Part shown: piece by piece, positions 24,767-34,875 of the stretch
Layout: each line of letters begins with the position of its first letter
Position numbering within the stretch: position 1 is the stretch's first letter
From: Euphorbia lathyris
Lineage: Eukaryota; Streptophyta; Magnoliopsida; Malpighiales; Euphorbiaceae
Direction of reading: 5' to 3'
NCBI RefSeq assembly: GCF_963576675.1
Contig: NC_088911.1
Span: 77,715,256 to 77,779,255 of the forward strand
DNA length: 64,000 nucleotides
Program-made: the position numbers and the translations under genes
The notes under the pieces: generated by a model
What the model was told of the DNA's origin: nothing
Database searches by the model: none
What the model saw: the letters and a program-made list of their open reading frames with translations, nothing else

Positions 24767-25117
24767 CAATATGATTTAGGGTCATATGTCTTAATGAGAT
24801 AAGTTGTTATTACTATTGGAGGTCTAGCTCGGAACTCCAAAGGGTAGTAGATTAAAGTTTGAAATCCACCCTCTTCATAGGGTTGTATTGGGGGCCTCTT
24901 ATCTTGACTCCCCATTGTAATATGTTTTCATCCAGAGAACATGTTAGCATTAAAGATCAGAAGAATCATTACAGGTAGAAAGATGAAATCAGGAAGAAAG
25001 AAGAAAATATGGATTGACAGTAATACCTTCGATAGCGATAAGCCACCCTGGGTTCTCCTGGTAAAATCTGCATAGGTCTAACAAGACCAGTCTCTGAACA
25101 CGTTCATAGAAAGCCAT
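24324..25117 (-). pseudogene. E2 (ubiquitin-conjugating enzyme)-like gene in CACTA A, broken copy
   Basis: Four exons are readable on the minus strand: 25027-25117, 24820-24907, 24557-24655 and 24324-24475. Exon 1 starts MAFYERVQRL and ends in ENPGWLIAIE, as in the other copies. Exon 2 has a 1-nt deletion inside the GPQY...PYEEGG block. Exon 3 reads YHLNVATQG, where E2s have HPN, and has Ser (TCT) at the catalytic Cys position. Exon 4 has another 1-nt deletion, so the final helices are read out of frame. Intron 2 has acquired a long GT/AT microsatellite. It is a pseudogene of the family whose best copy is in CACTA C. Confidence 0.8.
24681..24768. repeat. (GT)n(AT)n microsatellite
   Basis: Two GT runs alternate with two AT runs. 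The array lies in intron 2 of the broken E2-like copy of CACTA A. It creates the spurious His-Thr and Tyr-Ile repeat open frames on the minus strand. Confidence 0.95.
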
Positions 25118-25559
25118 TATACTGTGTAAGTTTTATGGGTCTGAATGTAAAGAATGTTGTAAAACTGAACGAGTAAAAAGCTTAATATTTATATAATGTT
25201 TGAGAGTGACTAAAACTATGCCATTTTCCCTTTCACATGACATAAGATACATGACATACATTTTTTTTCGTGTCGTCTGAATATTTTTCATGACAGTGTT
25301 TTAACTGTATGTCATCTGAAGGTGAAATAAAAAATGCGCTCGATTCTCATATGACATTACGATTACAGAATCTTGTCATCTAAAGAAAATGCGCGTTTTC
25401 GTTAAATTTGATGCACTCAACAGATGACACTTCTAATAAATGAATGTCATTGTATGTCGAAAATAAAAAAGCGGCAAATGAAATTTCACTTACACGGCCA
25501 TACCAAATTTTAGGCACTCTATATCATTTGACTAAAATTTCAGCTGATATATAAACCCT

Positions 25560-26075
25560 CTCTCAATCCCAAACCCCAGTTTAGGTTACGCAAGCTTCAT
25601 CCCTCTCATCCCGCTCTATCTCCATGGTTGATTTGAACATGCAATATTCACTGGGTGAGCTCGAAACATGGTACTGGCAAGCCATATTTTCTTCGTTCCT
25701 AGCTGTATTAGAGTATCATTGTTCCTTACTCTATCTTTTCCTCATCCGATTTACTTTGGTGTATGTCGATTTCAGCAGCTGGTATAATGATTTTGTGATT
25801 TTCAGACCTATCGTTGAAAGGTTTAGATCTCTCGCTTAGCTACACTGATTTTATTGTATTTAGATTCACTGCTGTAAAGCTTGGGTCTTTATCTTTTTTA
25901 ATCTAGGGCAAGACAGTGCCTGATACATTAGATGGTATGAACTCATCTGATTCCTTTTTATTTGAACACTATTTGTAGAGATAGTAAGAATGCTTCAGTA
26001 CATGGGAAGGCTGACTGAAGAGATTGTCAATCGGTTCATGCCTTTAGCATATGGGAAGATTTCTTTAACTTACTG
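25560..26075 (+). other. conserved coding-like segment in the 5' half of CACTA C (unknown product)
   Basis: This is the C copy of the segment at 2580-3180. Possible exons encode MVDLNMQYSLGELETWY, SWYNDFVIFRPIVER and YMGRLTEEIVNRFMPLAYGK. The first donor is GC (TGGCAAGCC) where A and B have GT. Joining the blocks does not give one clean frame in every copy. Identity is unknown. Confidence 0.4.
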
Positions 26076-26360
26076 AATATATATTAATGTTATGTTGGTT
26101 TGAACTGATTGGTCATGCCTTTAGAAGTGATTGTGTATGTTTGATGTACTGTTTTAGAACATAGAACTCATAGATTTAGGAAAGTAGCCTGATTTAGTAT
26201 ATATATTGTTATGTGGGTTCGAACTGAACGATTACATATATGTATGATGTTTTGGGTGATGATGAAATGATTGGTATGAACTGATTGGTTAGATATAACT
26301 GTTTAGGAAGCTAGGACTCATAGAGTTTATGTATGAATGATCATTAAGCATGTGGCTGAT

Positions 26361-26858
26361 TAGGCATACTCTAAAGCTTTGAATGTTCATTGAGATTGGC
26401 ACTACTCTTACACCTATGAGTTATACTGCTAGAAGTGATTGAGTATATGTATGTGTATGAAACATGCTTATGTATGATGTTCTGTTGATGTTTATGTTTG
26501 AGGTTCTGTATGAGTATGTGTACGATTGTTCATTTGGGCATGTAGCTTATTAATCATGCATCAAGTATTAGAGGAACATTGTAAAAGGGTCACTAAGCAT
26601 GTGGTTGATTAGGCATACTCTAAAGCTTTGAATGTTCATTGAGATTGTCACTACTCTTACACCTATGAGTTATACTGCTAGAAGTGATTGAGTATGTGTA
26701 TGTGTATGAAACATGTTTATGTATGATGTTCTGTTGATGTTTATGTTTGAGGTTCTGTATGAGTATGTGTACGATTGTTCATTTTGGCATGTAGCTTATT
26801 AATCATGCATCAAGTATTAGAGGAACATTGTAAAAGGGTCATTGAGCATGTATGAAGC
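26361..26858. repeat. 249-bp tandem duplication in CACTA C
   Basis: Two adjacent near-identical units begin with TAGGCATACTCTAAAGCTTT at 26361 and 26610. Both contain a CATTAGAG/GAACATTGTAAAAGGGTC-type tail. The high similarity suggests a recent duplication within the element. Confidence 0.85.
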
Positions 26859-27009
26859 ATGTATTAAAAGGTAAATTTAGGCTAATTGCATGTACTGATA
26901 TAGCTTGCAAATGATAAGATATCACCATACTCTTTTTTATTTGAACATGACCTATTATGATAAGTAAGGAATAAGTTGTCTTGAATAAGTAAAGAATAGA
27001 CATGCACGA

Positions 27010-27145
27010 ATAAGTTGTCTACTTGTTATAGCATGTTCACTTGAATATACATGTCTACTTGAATAAGTTGTCTACTTATTATAGCATGTTCACTTGAATA
27101 TACATGTCTACTTGAATAAGTTGTCTACTTGTTATAGCATGTTAG
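27010..27145. repeat. short tandem repeat, about 64 bp
   Basis: Two to three copies of a unit containing GAATAAGTTGTCTACTTGTT and ATAGCATGTTCACTTGAATA follow each other. They lie in the central non-coding part of CACTA C. Confidence 0.75.
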
Positions 27146-28085
27146 GCATACTCTTAAAGCTGAAAATGTTATGAACTCAACAGGCTCATTTTTATTCGAA
27201 ATGATAAGTAAGGATTCTGAATGCAATTCGTTTATGAAGCATGTATGAAGCATGTATTAAAGGGTAAATTTAGTCTAATTGCATGTACCGATATGGCTTG
27301 CAAATGATAAGATATATTTTGATTAGATAGAATATACATATACATACGAACTGAATAACAAGCTCTATATAAAGCCTTATGTATGTGCATTGGCCATACT
27401 CTTACTATGTTCCTTTCCACTCGATTTGATATCGTAACAACAACATTAAACATGTTGATAGGTTTATGATGCATTCCGCAGAAACAGAGTCCCTTGTTTT
27501 GACAGCATCATAAACCTCATTACCAAGTTTAGAGTACCACGAGTACAACCCAAGTGGAAGGAGCATTGAAAAGGGGTCAGTTTAGTCTACTTGCACATAC
27601 ATACAAACTGAATAGCAAAGCTCTACGTTATATTACAAAAGGGGGGATGAGTGTTGCCTTTCGGTTGTAATTGAAAGTCCAAAGTTCCTTAGCTGTTTTG
27701 ACTAGTGAAAAGAAATTTGGAATTGGAATGAGAACCACATTTGGATATCACATTGCCTTTCAATTCTCCTTTCACTTAGCCAAGATAGCTTAGGAGATTT
27801 GAACACCCTTCATATTCAACACAAACAGAGTCCCTTGTGGTGATAGCATCATAACCCTCATTACCAAGTGGAAGGAGCATTACAAAAGGGTCAGTTTAGG
27901 AGCACAAAGCTCTACATTATATATTAAAAAAGGGGGGGGGGGGGGAATTAAAGGTCCAAAGCTCCTTAACTATTTTGACTATAGAAAGGAAATTTGGAAT
28001 TGGAATGAGAACCACATTTGGAGCTCACATTGCCTTCCGATTCTCCTTTCTCTTAGCCAAGATAGTTTAGGAGATTTGGACACCC

Positions 28086-28802
28086 TCATATCCACTTTGC
28101 ATACTCCGCAGTCCATATCCAGGCGATCCCCTCATACTCTTCCCTATTGTTGCGGTATTGCTCAACAACTGCTTCTTGCCCAGGATATGGCTCCTCGCTG
28201 TGGGGCTGTAGAAGTAGATCATATATGTGCCACATACACTACAAAATGCATAGAATAATTAGAACAAAAATATGATTTTGTATGTTTATCAAATGAAATA
28301 GATAAATGGTTGTATTATACCGTGGCAGTGGAAAAGCGATGGTTATTAAGGATACGGGGAAGTTGAATCAACCCCTGAGGAGCCACGTTAGGATGATATA
28401 TCCTATTCCGGAACCAAAACTGAGAATAAGAGGAGAGATTTATTAGTGTATGTTTCATGTAGTTGATTATATCTTACTGATCTGAGTTAATATTATCTTG
28501 CAGGCCTGTTTGGAAAATCCAGAGGGTAGCTGATTCTGATTTCAAATACACCCCTTTCATATGGTGTGTATTGGGGGCCTTTCATCCTGATCGACCATGT
28601 GAAGAAGTTACCATCGAGAGGACCTGTACGTTATCATCCAAGAAGAATCATTAAAAATACACAGAAGAAACCAGAAAGGGTTACAGAACAACTATGGATT
28701 GACATACGTACCATTGATGGCCAGAAGCCACCCTGGGTTCTCATTGTACAACGTATTCAAGTCATCAATTATGTCTCCTAGAGTTTCAACAAGGGGATCC
28801 AT
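28086..28802 (-). CDS. E2 (ubiquitin-conjugating enzyme)-like protein without catalytic cysteine, open copy in CACTA C
   Basis: Four exons on the minus strand, 28708-28802, 28502-28586, 28321-28419 and 28086-28238, join in frame to 143 residues, the size of a minimal E2 fold. The order matches E2s: N-terminal helix (DIIDDLNTLYNENPGWLLAI), MKGPQYTPYERGVF, YPLDFPNRP, YHPNV (HPN at residues 69-71), GLIQLPRIL, then C-terminal helices ending IAWIWTAEYAKWI. E2s have Cys eight residues after HPN; here it is Gln79, so it should not form a ubiquitin thioester and could act only as a UEV-like pseudo-E2. Introns 1 and 3 are GT-AG. Intron 2 needs a GC donor (CCT/GCAAG), unusual but known. The family is inferred to be a host E2 gene captured by the transposon. 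Expression is unproven. Confidence 0.72.
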
Positions 28803-29679
28803 TGTTGGTAAGTTTTCTGGTTGTTGAAGGTATGATTCTGAATTATGATGCATATATTTATAGTGATATGATTGTGGTAAGTGAAAGGCTGTGAAAGGGG
28901 AAGGGTCATGTAATTACTACTGAGTTTAGGGTTGTGTGTAATATTAATGACCTGCTTGGCTTTTGCAGGTACCAAGACCTTTGGGATTATAGGCCTAATT
29001 ATTACTCTAATATATAGATTAACTTATGGAAGATTGGTTATTTTTTTACATGTTTTAATTCAGAAATGTATTGGTTCTTCAAGATATGGATTGACGTTAG
29101 GCACAAATGTAAACATATTATGAGTATTGGTCTCCAATAAAATTAAAATCATTGATATACATAATTTAATCTTCATATTTTAGAATGTTTCTGTGTTCAG
29201 GTATAAAAACCAAAAATTCAAACAAAGAAGAAGGCATAAAGTGACATTTTAATTTTTAAAAATGTCATCTAAACAGCAATAAAAAGACATTAAATTAATG
29301 TGTTTGTCACATGAAAAAAAATCCTTTGACATGATTGATTAAGACGTGTGTCATCTAAACAGGCTATAACGGCAGGAATTATTATACGAACTGTCATCTC
29401 AAATTAAATATGTCAATTTCCCACACGCTAACCTGACGATTTTAATTGTAAAAATGTCATTTGATGACATTAAAGGTGACGACAGTAATAAATAAGCTGC
29501 ATCGTAACAAGGGTAAAATGACAGTAAGAAAATAGGCTAATGTCATGTGTGATGACGAATCATGACAGAACCTGACCATCGTCTGAAGGTGCAATAGACG
29601 GCAGCGAGCCCCGTGATAGATTTATATCTCGCGGGACGACGGATTTTAACCGTCGTCTGAAGAGGGTTTTGGCGTAGTG

Positions 29680-29873
29680 AAGGTCATTGAAGGGGAAAGG
29701 GTAGTGCGTTTAGGGTTTTGTGAAATGATGTTAGTGTATTAATGACCTACTTTTGATTTTGCAGATATCAAGATTTGAGGATTATAGGCCTAATAATGAC
29801 TTTAAGATATGCAGATACATCAAGATCGATTTTGTTTCCCATTGGATATGTGTTGCTTATTTTTTTGATATTA
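29680..29873 (+). other. part of CACTA A 3' region, between C and D
   Basis: This 194-bp piece matches C's own 3' region near 28880-29040 and continues at 38355 after element D. It shows that D inserted into A, not into C. Confidence 0.75.
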
Positions 29874-29924
29874 CACTAGTACAGAAATAGCCTATGGCCA
29901 CGCCTTATTGGCTACGGTTATTTA

Positions 29925-30300
29925 AAAAACCGTGGCTACAGGTCATTAGAGTCGGTTATTTAAAAAACCGACTCAAATAAATATGTTATTAGGGTCGGCT
30001 TTTAAAAAAAACCGACTTTAAATGTGATTTTAAAAAATGGTCAGCGGTTGACCGATCATTGGCTTCGGTTTGGCCGGTCATTGGCTTCGGTTCTTATTGA
30101 ACTGAGGCCAATGACCCAATAATCAGCCTCGGTTTACGTTAAACCGAAGCTAATTAATCAGTAATTGGTGTCGGTTCCGCTTGAACCAACGCAAATTACT
30201 GAGTTAATTGCCGCCAATTACTTGATTAATTGGGTCGGTTCAACTGAAAACCGACGCCAATTCCTCATTAGAGTCGGTTAATAACCGACTCTAAAATCCC
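29925..30300. repeat. left subterminal hairpin array of CACTA D
   Basis: At least seven short inverted repeats occur in succession. Examples are AGTCGGTT...AACCGACT at about 29950, GGTCGGC...ACCGACT, CTTCGGTT...ACTGAGG, CCTCGGTT...AACCGAAG, GTGTCGGTT...AACC, GGTCGGTT...AACCGACG and GAGTCGGTT...AACCGACTC. Subterminal repeats in CACTA elements bind the TNPA-type protein, and these palindromes are the likely sites. Confidence 0.85.
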
Positions 30301-31080
30301 TGTTAAGCACGAAATATCGTGCTCCTCCTTTCTTCTACTCTCCTTTGCGCAACCTAGCAGCTTTCTCGTCCTTCCTCTCCTTAGCTCGGTTTGAAGTTTC
30401 ATCCACTAGTTTCGTTCGTGTTTCATTGCGGCAAAAGCAAAAGAAAAGAGGTTAGCGTGGGTTTGATTTATGGATTTTGTATTCTATCTTCTAAGTTGCT
30501 TTATGATTTTGTTTTTTTATGTCGTTTCTTATGGGTTTAATTGAGTTTACTGGTGTTCGAACTTCTGGATTCCGTTCCGGGTTAGTGTTGATTCTTCTGG
30601 ATTTTGCTGGTTTTGATTTTCTGGGTTCTGTCCATGTTCATGTTCGTTCTTTAATTTCTTGTTTCAATTTGTGTCTGAGCTTCTTGACTACTCTTCAATC
30701 TTCTTTCTAAACTAGGCGAATTTACAATCCTCATTATGTCGATGCCATTCAATATAGCATTGATTTTCTAGGGATTGCTGATAACGATAATCCAACACTG
30801 ACTCTAATAACCCCCAAATTATCAGCCACGTGGATGATATTTAACTTTTGGATTAAATCCACAGCTTTGATAATTAAGTATGATTAATTTTGATAATATA
30901 TTTTTAACACTTCCCTCTACTCCATTTATATACACAGTCACATTATATTTAACTTTTGGATGTTGAATCTGTTTTTGATGCGGTAAGATAGAGATAGATA
31001 CAATTTTGTATAAATAAGTAGAAAGAAGATGGAAGTCTATCTTATCTTGATTCCGTGAACACCGGATCTGGAACAAGGGA
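30300..31080. other. 5' non-coding region of CACTA D
   Basis: It holds a GCACGA/TCGTGC hairpin at about 30306-30321 and a pyrimidine-rich stretch (30325-30400) that looks like a leader. No convincing coding exon is seen. A promoter for the downstream plus-strand gene is plausible here but unproven. Confidence 0.4.
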
Positions 31081-31082
31081 TC

Positions 31083-32284
31083 TTACAAAATGAATGAGAT
31101 CCATAAGCACTTAACCCCCTTGTTGTGGCTGCTACTTTTAGTTGCATTTCTGCTATGCCACTGGGCATCAATTCTTCCCATTGAAAACAGTTCTTTACTA
31201 TCTTCATACCCCAATGCTGATGAATTCACAAGAGGCCCTATGAAGCATGGATTTGGGGTTCTTTGAGCATTTGCTGGAACATAACTGAAACTACTTTGTC
31301 CAAAATTCACTAAAACAACTATCTCATTATTAGCTGCAATTGTTCTTCTTATCACATATTTTATACATATATTCTAACATTGTCTTTTTCCTGAGCAAGT
31401 CAATGACTTACCAAGTTCAACTCAATTATATTAATTATTAGTTGGGGGTTTGGTATATCCGGTTTTGTTGCATAATGATATGTTTTCCACTTCATGTTTT
31501 GCTAATTTTTTAGTTTTTCCACAAATGTGTGAATCAATACAAGCTTCCTACTGACAACAAGTTATAGTTGAAGGAGACTTTGAATCCATAATTTTTTCAC
31601 TCCTATACAAGATCTCCCCAATTTGCTTGATTTCAGGAGGAAGTGATGAGAGATGAACATAAATTGAGTAAAGACCCTCAAGAATCCAGGGCTCTCTTGA
31701 GAGAAAATCATACCTTTTTGGCCTTATATTTTCTCATTCAATTGTATCTAAAAGGCTAGTTTGAGTGCAATTATGTTAAACATCCATAATCAGAGTTCAC
31801 GTTTAAGGTCGTTGTATTGTAGTTAAAGAATCTGAAAACAACTTAACTTGCAACTTGTGATGCATTGATTGCTTTCATAACCCATGTGGAGATGGTTGTT
31901 ACTACTTCCATTACGCCTCCAATGACTTTTCCCATTCTAATTTCTAAGTTTGATACCAATTTTCTTGCTTCTGACATAATGTGGTTGTGGTCAGACTTTC
32001 ATATATTTATAAGTACTGCAATGAACCCATTAATTCTTACAGCTCACATGTTCAATTCAATTATTTTACTATTACATCTTCTGTAATGTAAACATATGAA
32101 ATGGGAATTCCTCTGTTTTGCAATGAATAACTTGTACTACTTCTCCATCTATTGTGAAAAACACTTTCTTTTCCCTTGGATCATATCCACATCCAATTAC
32201 TTCGTTCTTTCTTGCCCACTCTCCTTTCTCTGATTCAAACACTAGTTTAATCCCTGCAAATAACACAAAATTATAAACAAACAA
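31083..32284 (-). pseudogene. captured SPRY-domain protein gene fragment in CACTA D
   Basis: Two minus-strand blocks encode parts of a plant SPRY-domain protein. The upstream block (about 32072-32265) reads KLVFESEKGEWARKNEVIGC then GYDPREKKVFFTIDGEVV, the core beta-strands of SPRY. The downstream block (31083-31355) reads IVVLVNFGQSSFSYVPANAQ, then NPCFIGPLVNSSALGYEDSK and ELFSMGRIDAQW, the C-terminal region. The 700 bp between may be intron. N-terminal exons are missing or unrecognisable, so it is a fragment and not a working gene. Its antisense position to the Ulp1 gene and location inside intact D termini indicate capture by the transposon. Confidence 0.75.
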
Positions 32285-32947
32285 TTATCACCTAGTTCAC
32301 TGAATCCATCCATTATCTTAATTTTGTTGGTCAACTGCTTCATACCTACTCCTAAAACATTGAAGCATGTCAAGTTTAAAGAATTATTTTGTCTCCATTT
32401 CATAATTGATGACTTAGCTATTTAGTGGACCACTTTCTCTTTAGTTTTCATTACCATTTCATCATGTATTAGGTTGGAGATTAATTCACTAATGTCATTG
32501 TCGACTTATTTTAATTAGGGCCACTGCACATGATCAATATCTTGCATTCGAGAGAAATTTCAGTATACATGTCTCACATTATCTCGTGCACCTGACTTTC
32601 TTGCCCAGCCGTCCTCATCTGCCTTCTGTTGGATCCTCCTAATGCTATGAATCAAATTAAATGATGGGTCCAAGGGGTCAAGAGACCTGAACATCAAAAT
32701 ACTACAGATTTTTTTTGAAGTTTGCCAAAAAAAGCAAATATAAGGGTGTTAGAAATCCAAAATTGACAAGTTAAGGGTGGCAAGCCGCAAAAAATTACAA
32801 ATTTAAGCGTGTGATAGGTCCAAATATAAGTCCAGGTACCAAATGGAAAAACGTCACAAGTTTAGGTATGTAATTATGTAGTAAGCCATGATTTAACAAG
32901 AAAGAAAGCTTCATAACTTTTTATCCCTATAGTGAATCCAATGATGT

Positions 32948-33138
32948 GAGGGCGAGCCTTGTTGCAACGGTAAAACGTTGTTGTCGTGTGACCAGAGGTC
33001 ACGGGTTCGAGTCTTAGGAGCGGCCTCTTGCCAATTAAATTGACAAGGGAAGGCTTGCCCCCAATACACCCTTGTGGTGGGACCCCTCCCCGGACCCTCG
33101 CTCAGCGGGGACGCGTAATGCGACCGGGCCGCCCTTTT
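32948..33138 (+). mobile_element. Au SINE (tRNA-derived)
   Basis: The 191-bp element is flanked by a perfect 17-bp duplication AGTGAATCCAATGATGT (32931-32947 and 33139-33155). It starts GAGGGCGAGCCTTG, has a pol III B box GGTTCGAGTC at 33004-33013 within GGTCACGGGTTCGAG, and ends GGGCCGCCCTTTT, all characteristic of the angiosperm Au SINE family. The intact duplication and high match suggest a fairly young insertion. It interrupts captured sequence in CACTA D. Confidence 0.95.
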
Positions 33139-33214
33139 AGTGAATCCAATGATGTCAATAAAGGTGAGATACTTACCAAAGACTATTACCAAACTTCAAC
33201 TAATTGGCAGCAAT

Positions 33215-33750
33215 TATTCTTCCACAGATAAACGCTTGAATTTCAGATGGGCTATGCACCTGATTTTTTCTTCATCAGCAGGAAAATTATCCATCAAACT
33301 CTTATCAAGATCATCCACTTTTTCAGTCGCAATGCAAGTCCTTATTAATCTATGATACATATCTCTTGTTAAAAGTTCTAAGCTCTTCAATGACTTGATG
33401 AGTTCCTCCATTCCTTCAACATCTCCTTGTACTTCCAATTAGTCCAAACAAGCGCCGATAACGCTCTCTTAAACATTTTAACTGCCTTGCATATTTGATT
33501 TCACTCTATATATCCCCTTGCCAATATATTCCAAGTACTAGCACAAGGTGTTCTTCACTCTGCACCTTTCCCTACAGCTGCTTCAGCCTTTCCCAATAAC
33601 CCCTTTTTACAATAACTGATAAGAAGGCTATTCAGTACTCGGAAGTTATAATCTGTGTCATCGGGACTCCCACTCTTCAAAGATCCTTTCAGAACCCACA
33701 AGTAACATGGCATTAGAGTCTTAGTAATTTTATAATTTGTAGAGATCAAA
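33215..33750 (-). pseudogene. captured PPR protein gene fragment in CACTA D
   Basis: The minus strand encodes the C-terminal part of a P-class pentatricopeptide repeat protein: LLISYCKKGLLGKAEAAVGK, then TPCASTWNILARGYIE with KAVKMFKRALS, then DVEGMEELIKSLKSLELLTR and DMYHRLIRTCIA, and FPADEE near the end. This order is typical of mitochondrial PPR proteins of the Arabidopsis At2g20710/At4g21705 kind. Stops and frame changes (near 33555 and 33440) make it a pseudogene. The N-terminal repeats are absent. It was captured by D together with or separately from the SPRY fragment. Confidence 0.75.
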
Positions 33751-33789
33751 ATATAAATAAACTAAAAAGGACTGAATTCATAATTGTTA

Positions 33790-34870
33790 AAGTAAAAGCA
33801 TTACTGATCCTGTATCTAAGAAGGAATTCTTTCCCAAAGCTTTATCCGCAGCTTTCTTATTGTATGATACCCCAAGTTCTTTTGACTTCTTAGTGGGACT
33901 TCGCTCTGTGAGCCTTAGCACTCCTTTTTCTTCTTTGGTAAGAACTGCAGTTAATAAAACAATCTTTCGAACATATTTCTTTTTAGTTCTCCAACTAAGC
34001 AAAAGTGGTCAATCCTAACTAGCTCAAGCTAGTGCCCGTACCATAAGTGCTGCAGTTTGAGACGCTAGATGCGCCTCATCTGGCACACATTTATACTACA
34101 GAAAGTAACTAACTATATTTAGACACAACCTATCTAATGGTTAGCTACAACTTTTTACTTCAAAGTAACAAGTAAATGGCATCCATTGGGATGCTTTTAC
34201 AAGCACTTCATTACATCTGCTAGTAAACTTAGCATGGCTGGCACAATTACAGACTACAAAATATAATAACAGAGGCCCTGAGATGCATATATTAAATATT
34301 GATCCTTTTGTCGTGTACCTCCCACTGAGTTTGCATTGAGATCCACAAAGATTGTAAAATTTGTTCTGAAACATAAAAAGCATGTCACATGTCACAAGGC
34401 CCCCATGTCCCTTCTGTTATAACAAGCTTATGTTCATTGCTGCTGCTTGCCCCTAGACAATTAGGGGAGACCTAAACAATTTTTTATTTTTATTTTTCTA
34501 TTTAGAAAAAACTGTGCATTTGCTTTGGAATCTCCATGCCAAAATAGACCAACTGGAGTATGGAGACCACATGTTCTGATGATTACCTTTAAAAAATAAA
34601 GGAAGATGCAATAGAATAGAATCTGAAATGACAAGATACTAAAGTAACTCATTTTGAGATTTAACTTTTTTGGCACTGATTGCAATAAAATAAATGTATG
34701 TGCTTGAACAATTTTCTAATGGTTGTCTGTTTTTCTGTGTAGCAAGTAGTTATTGGAAAGCTTAGTTATAGATTCAGCTTCCTAGTACTTCATCATGTAA
34801 TATCTGTAGATGTGAATAGATCTATGTGTTTTCATGCATCAACAGTTATATATAAACCTTTCCATCATCT
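33790..34870. other. unassigned interior of CACTA D
   Basis: A minus-strand open stretch at 33787-34002, with TKEEKGVLRLTERSPTKKSK, looks protein-like (lysine-rich), but I do not recognise it. It may be a third captured fragment. The remainder shows nothing definite. Confidence 0.35.
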
Positions 34871-34875
34871 TACAG

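Larger units (their letters stand above)
25214..29679 (+). mobile_element. CACTA element C, nested in A
   Basis: The left end reads ACTATGCCATTTTCCC (first C of CACTA degraded) and the right end TTTTGGCGTAGTG. The right flank is AAG (29680-29682) and the left flank AAA, so the duplication is probably AAG with one substitution and a 1-bp loss. Length is 4.47 kb with no large insertion, close to A and B. Flanking A sequence joins correctly across it by comparison with B. It carries an E2-like gene with no stop or frameshift (28086-28802, minus), the conserved unknown segment (25560-26075) and central tandem repeats. No transposase gene is seen. Confidence 0.8.

Noticed and set aside
24524..24915. 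Minus-strand open frames with His-Thr and Tyr-Ile repeats
   Set aside because: They are translations of the GT/AT microsatellite within an intron of the broken E2-like copy.
4111..29679. A single large CACTA element with the two best-matching termini CACTACGCC and GGCGTAGTG
   Set aside because: The flanking triplets differ (ATG and AAG). Pairing 4111 with 23871 gives a perfect ATG duplication and restores A's tandem repeat, so B ends at 23871 and C is separate.
32560..32700. Minus-strand stretch reading SLDPLDPSFNLIHSIRRIQQ as another captured exon
   Set aside because: It looks protein-like, but I cannot tie it to the SPRY or PPR parent or to any family, so it is not called.
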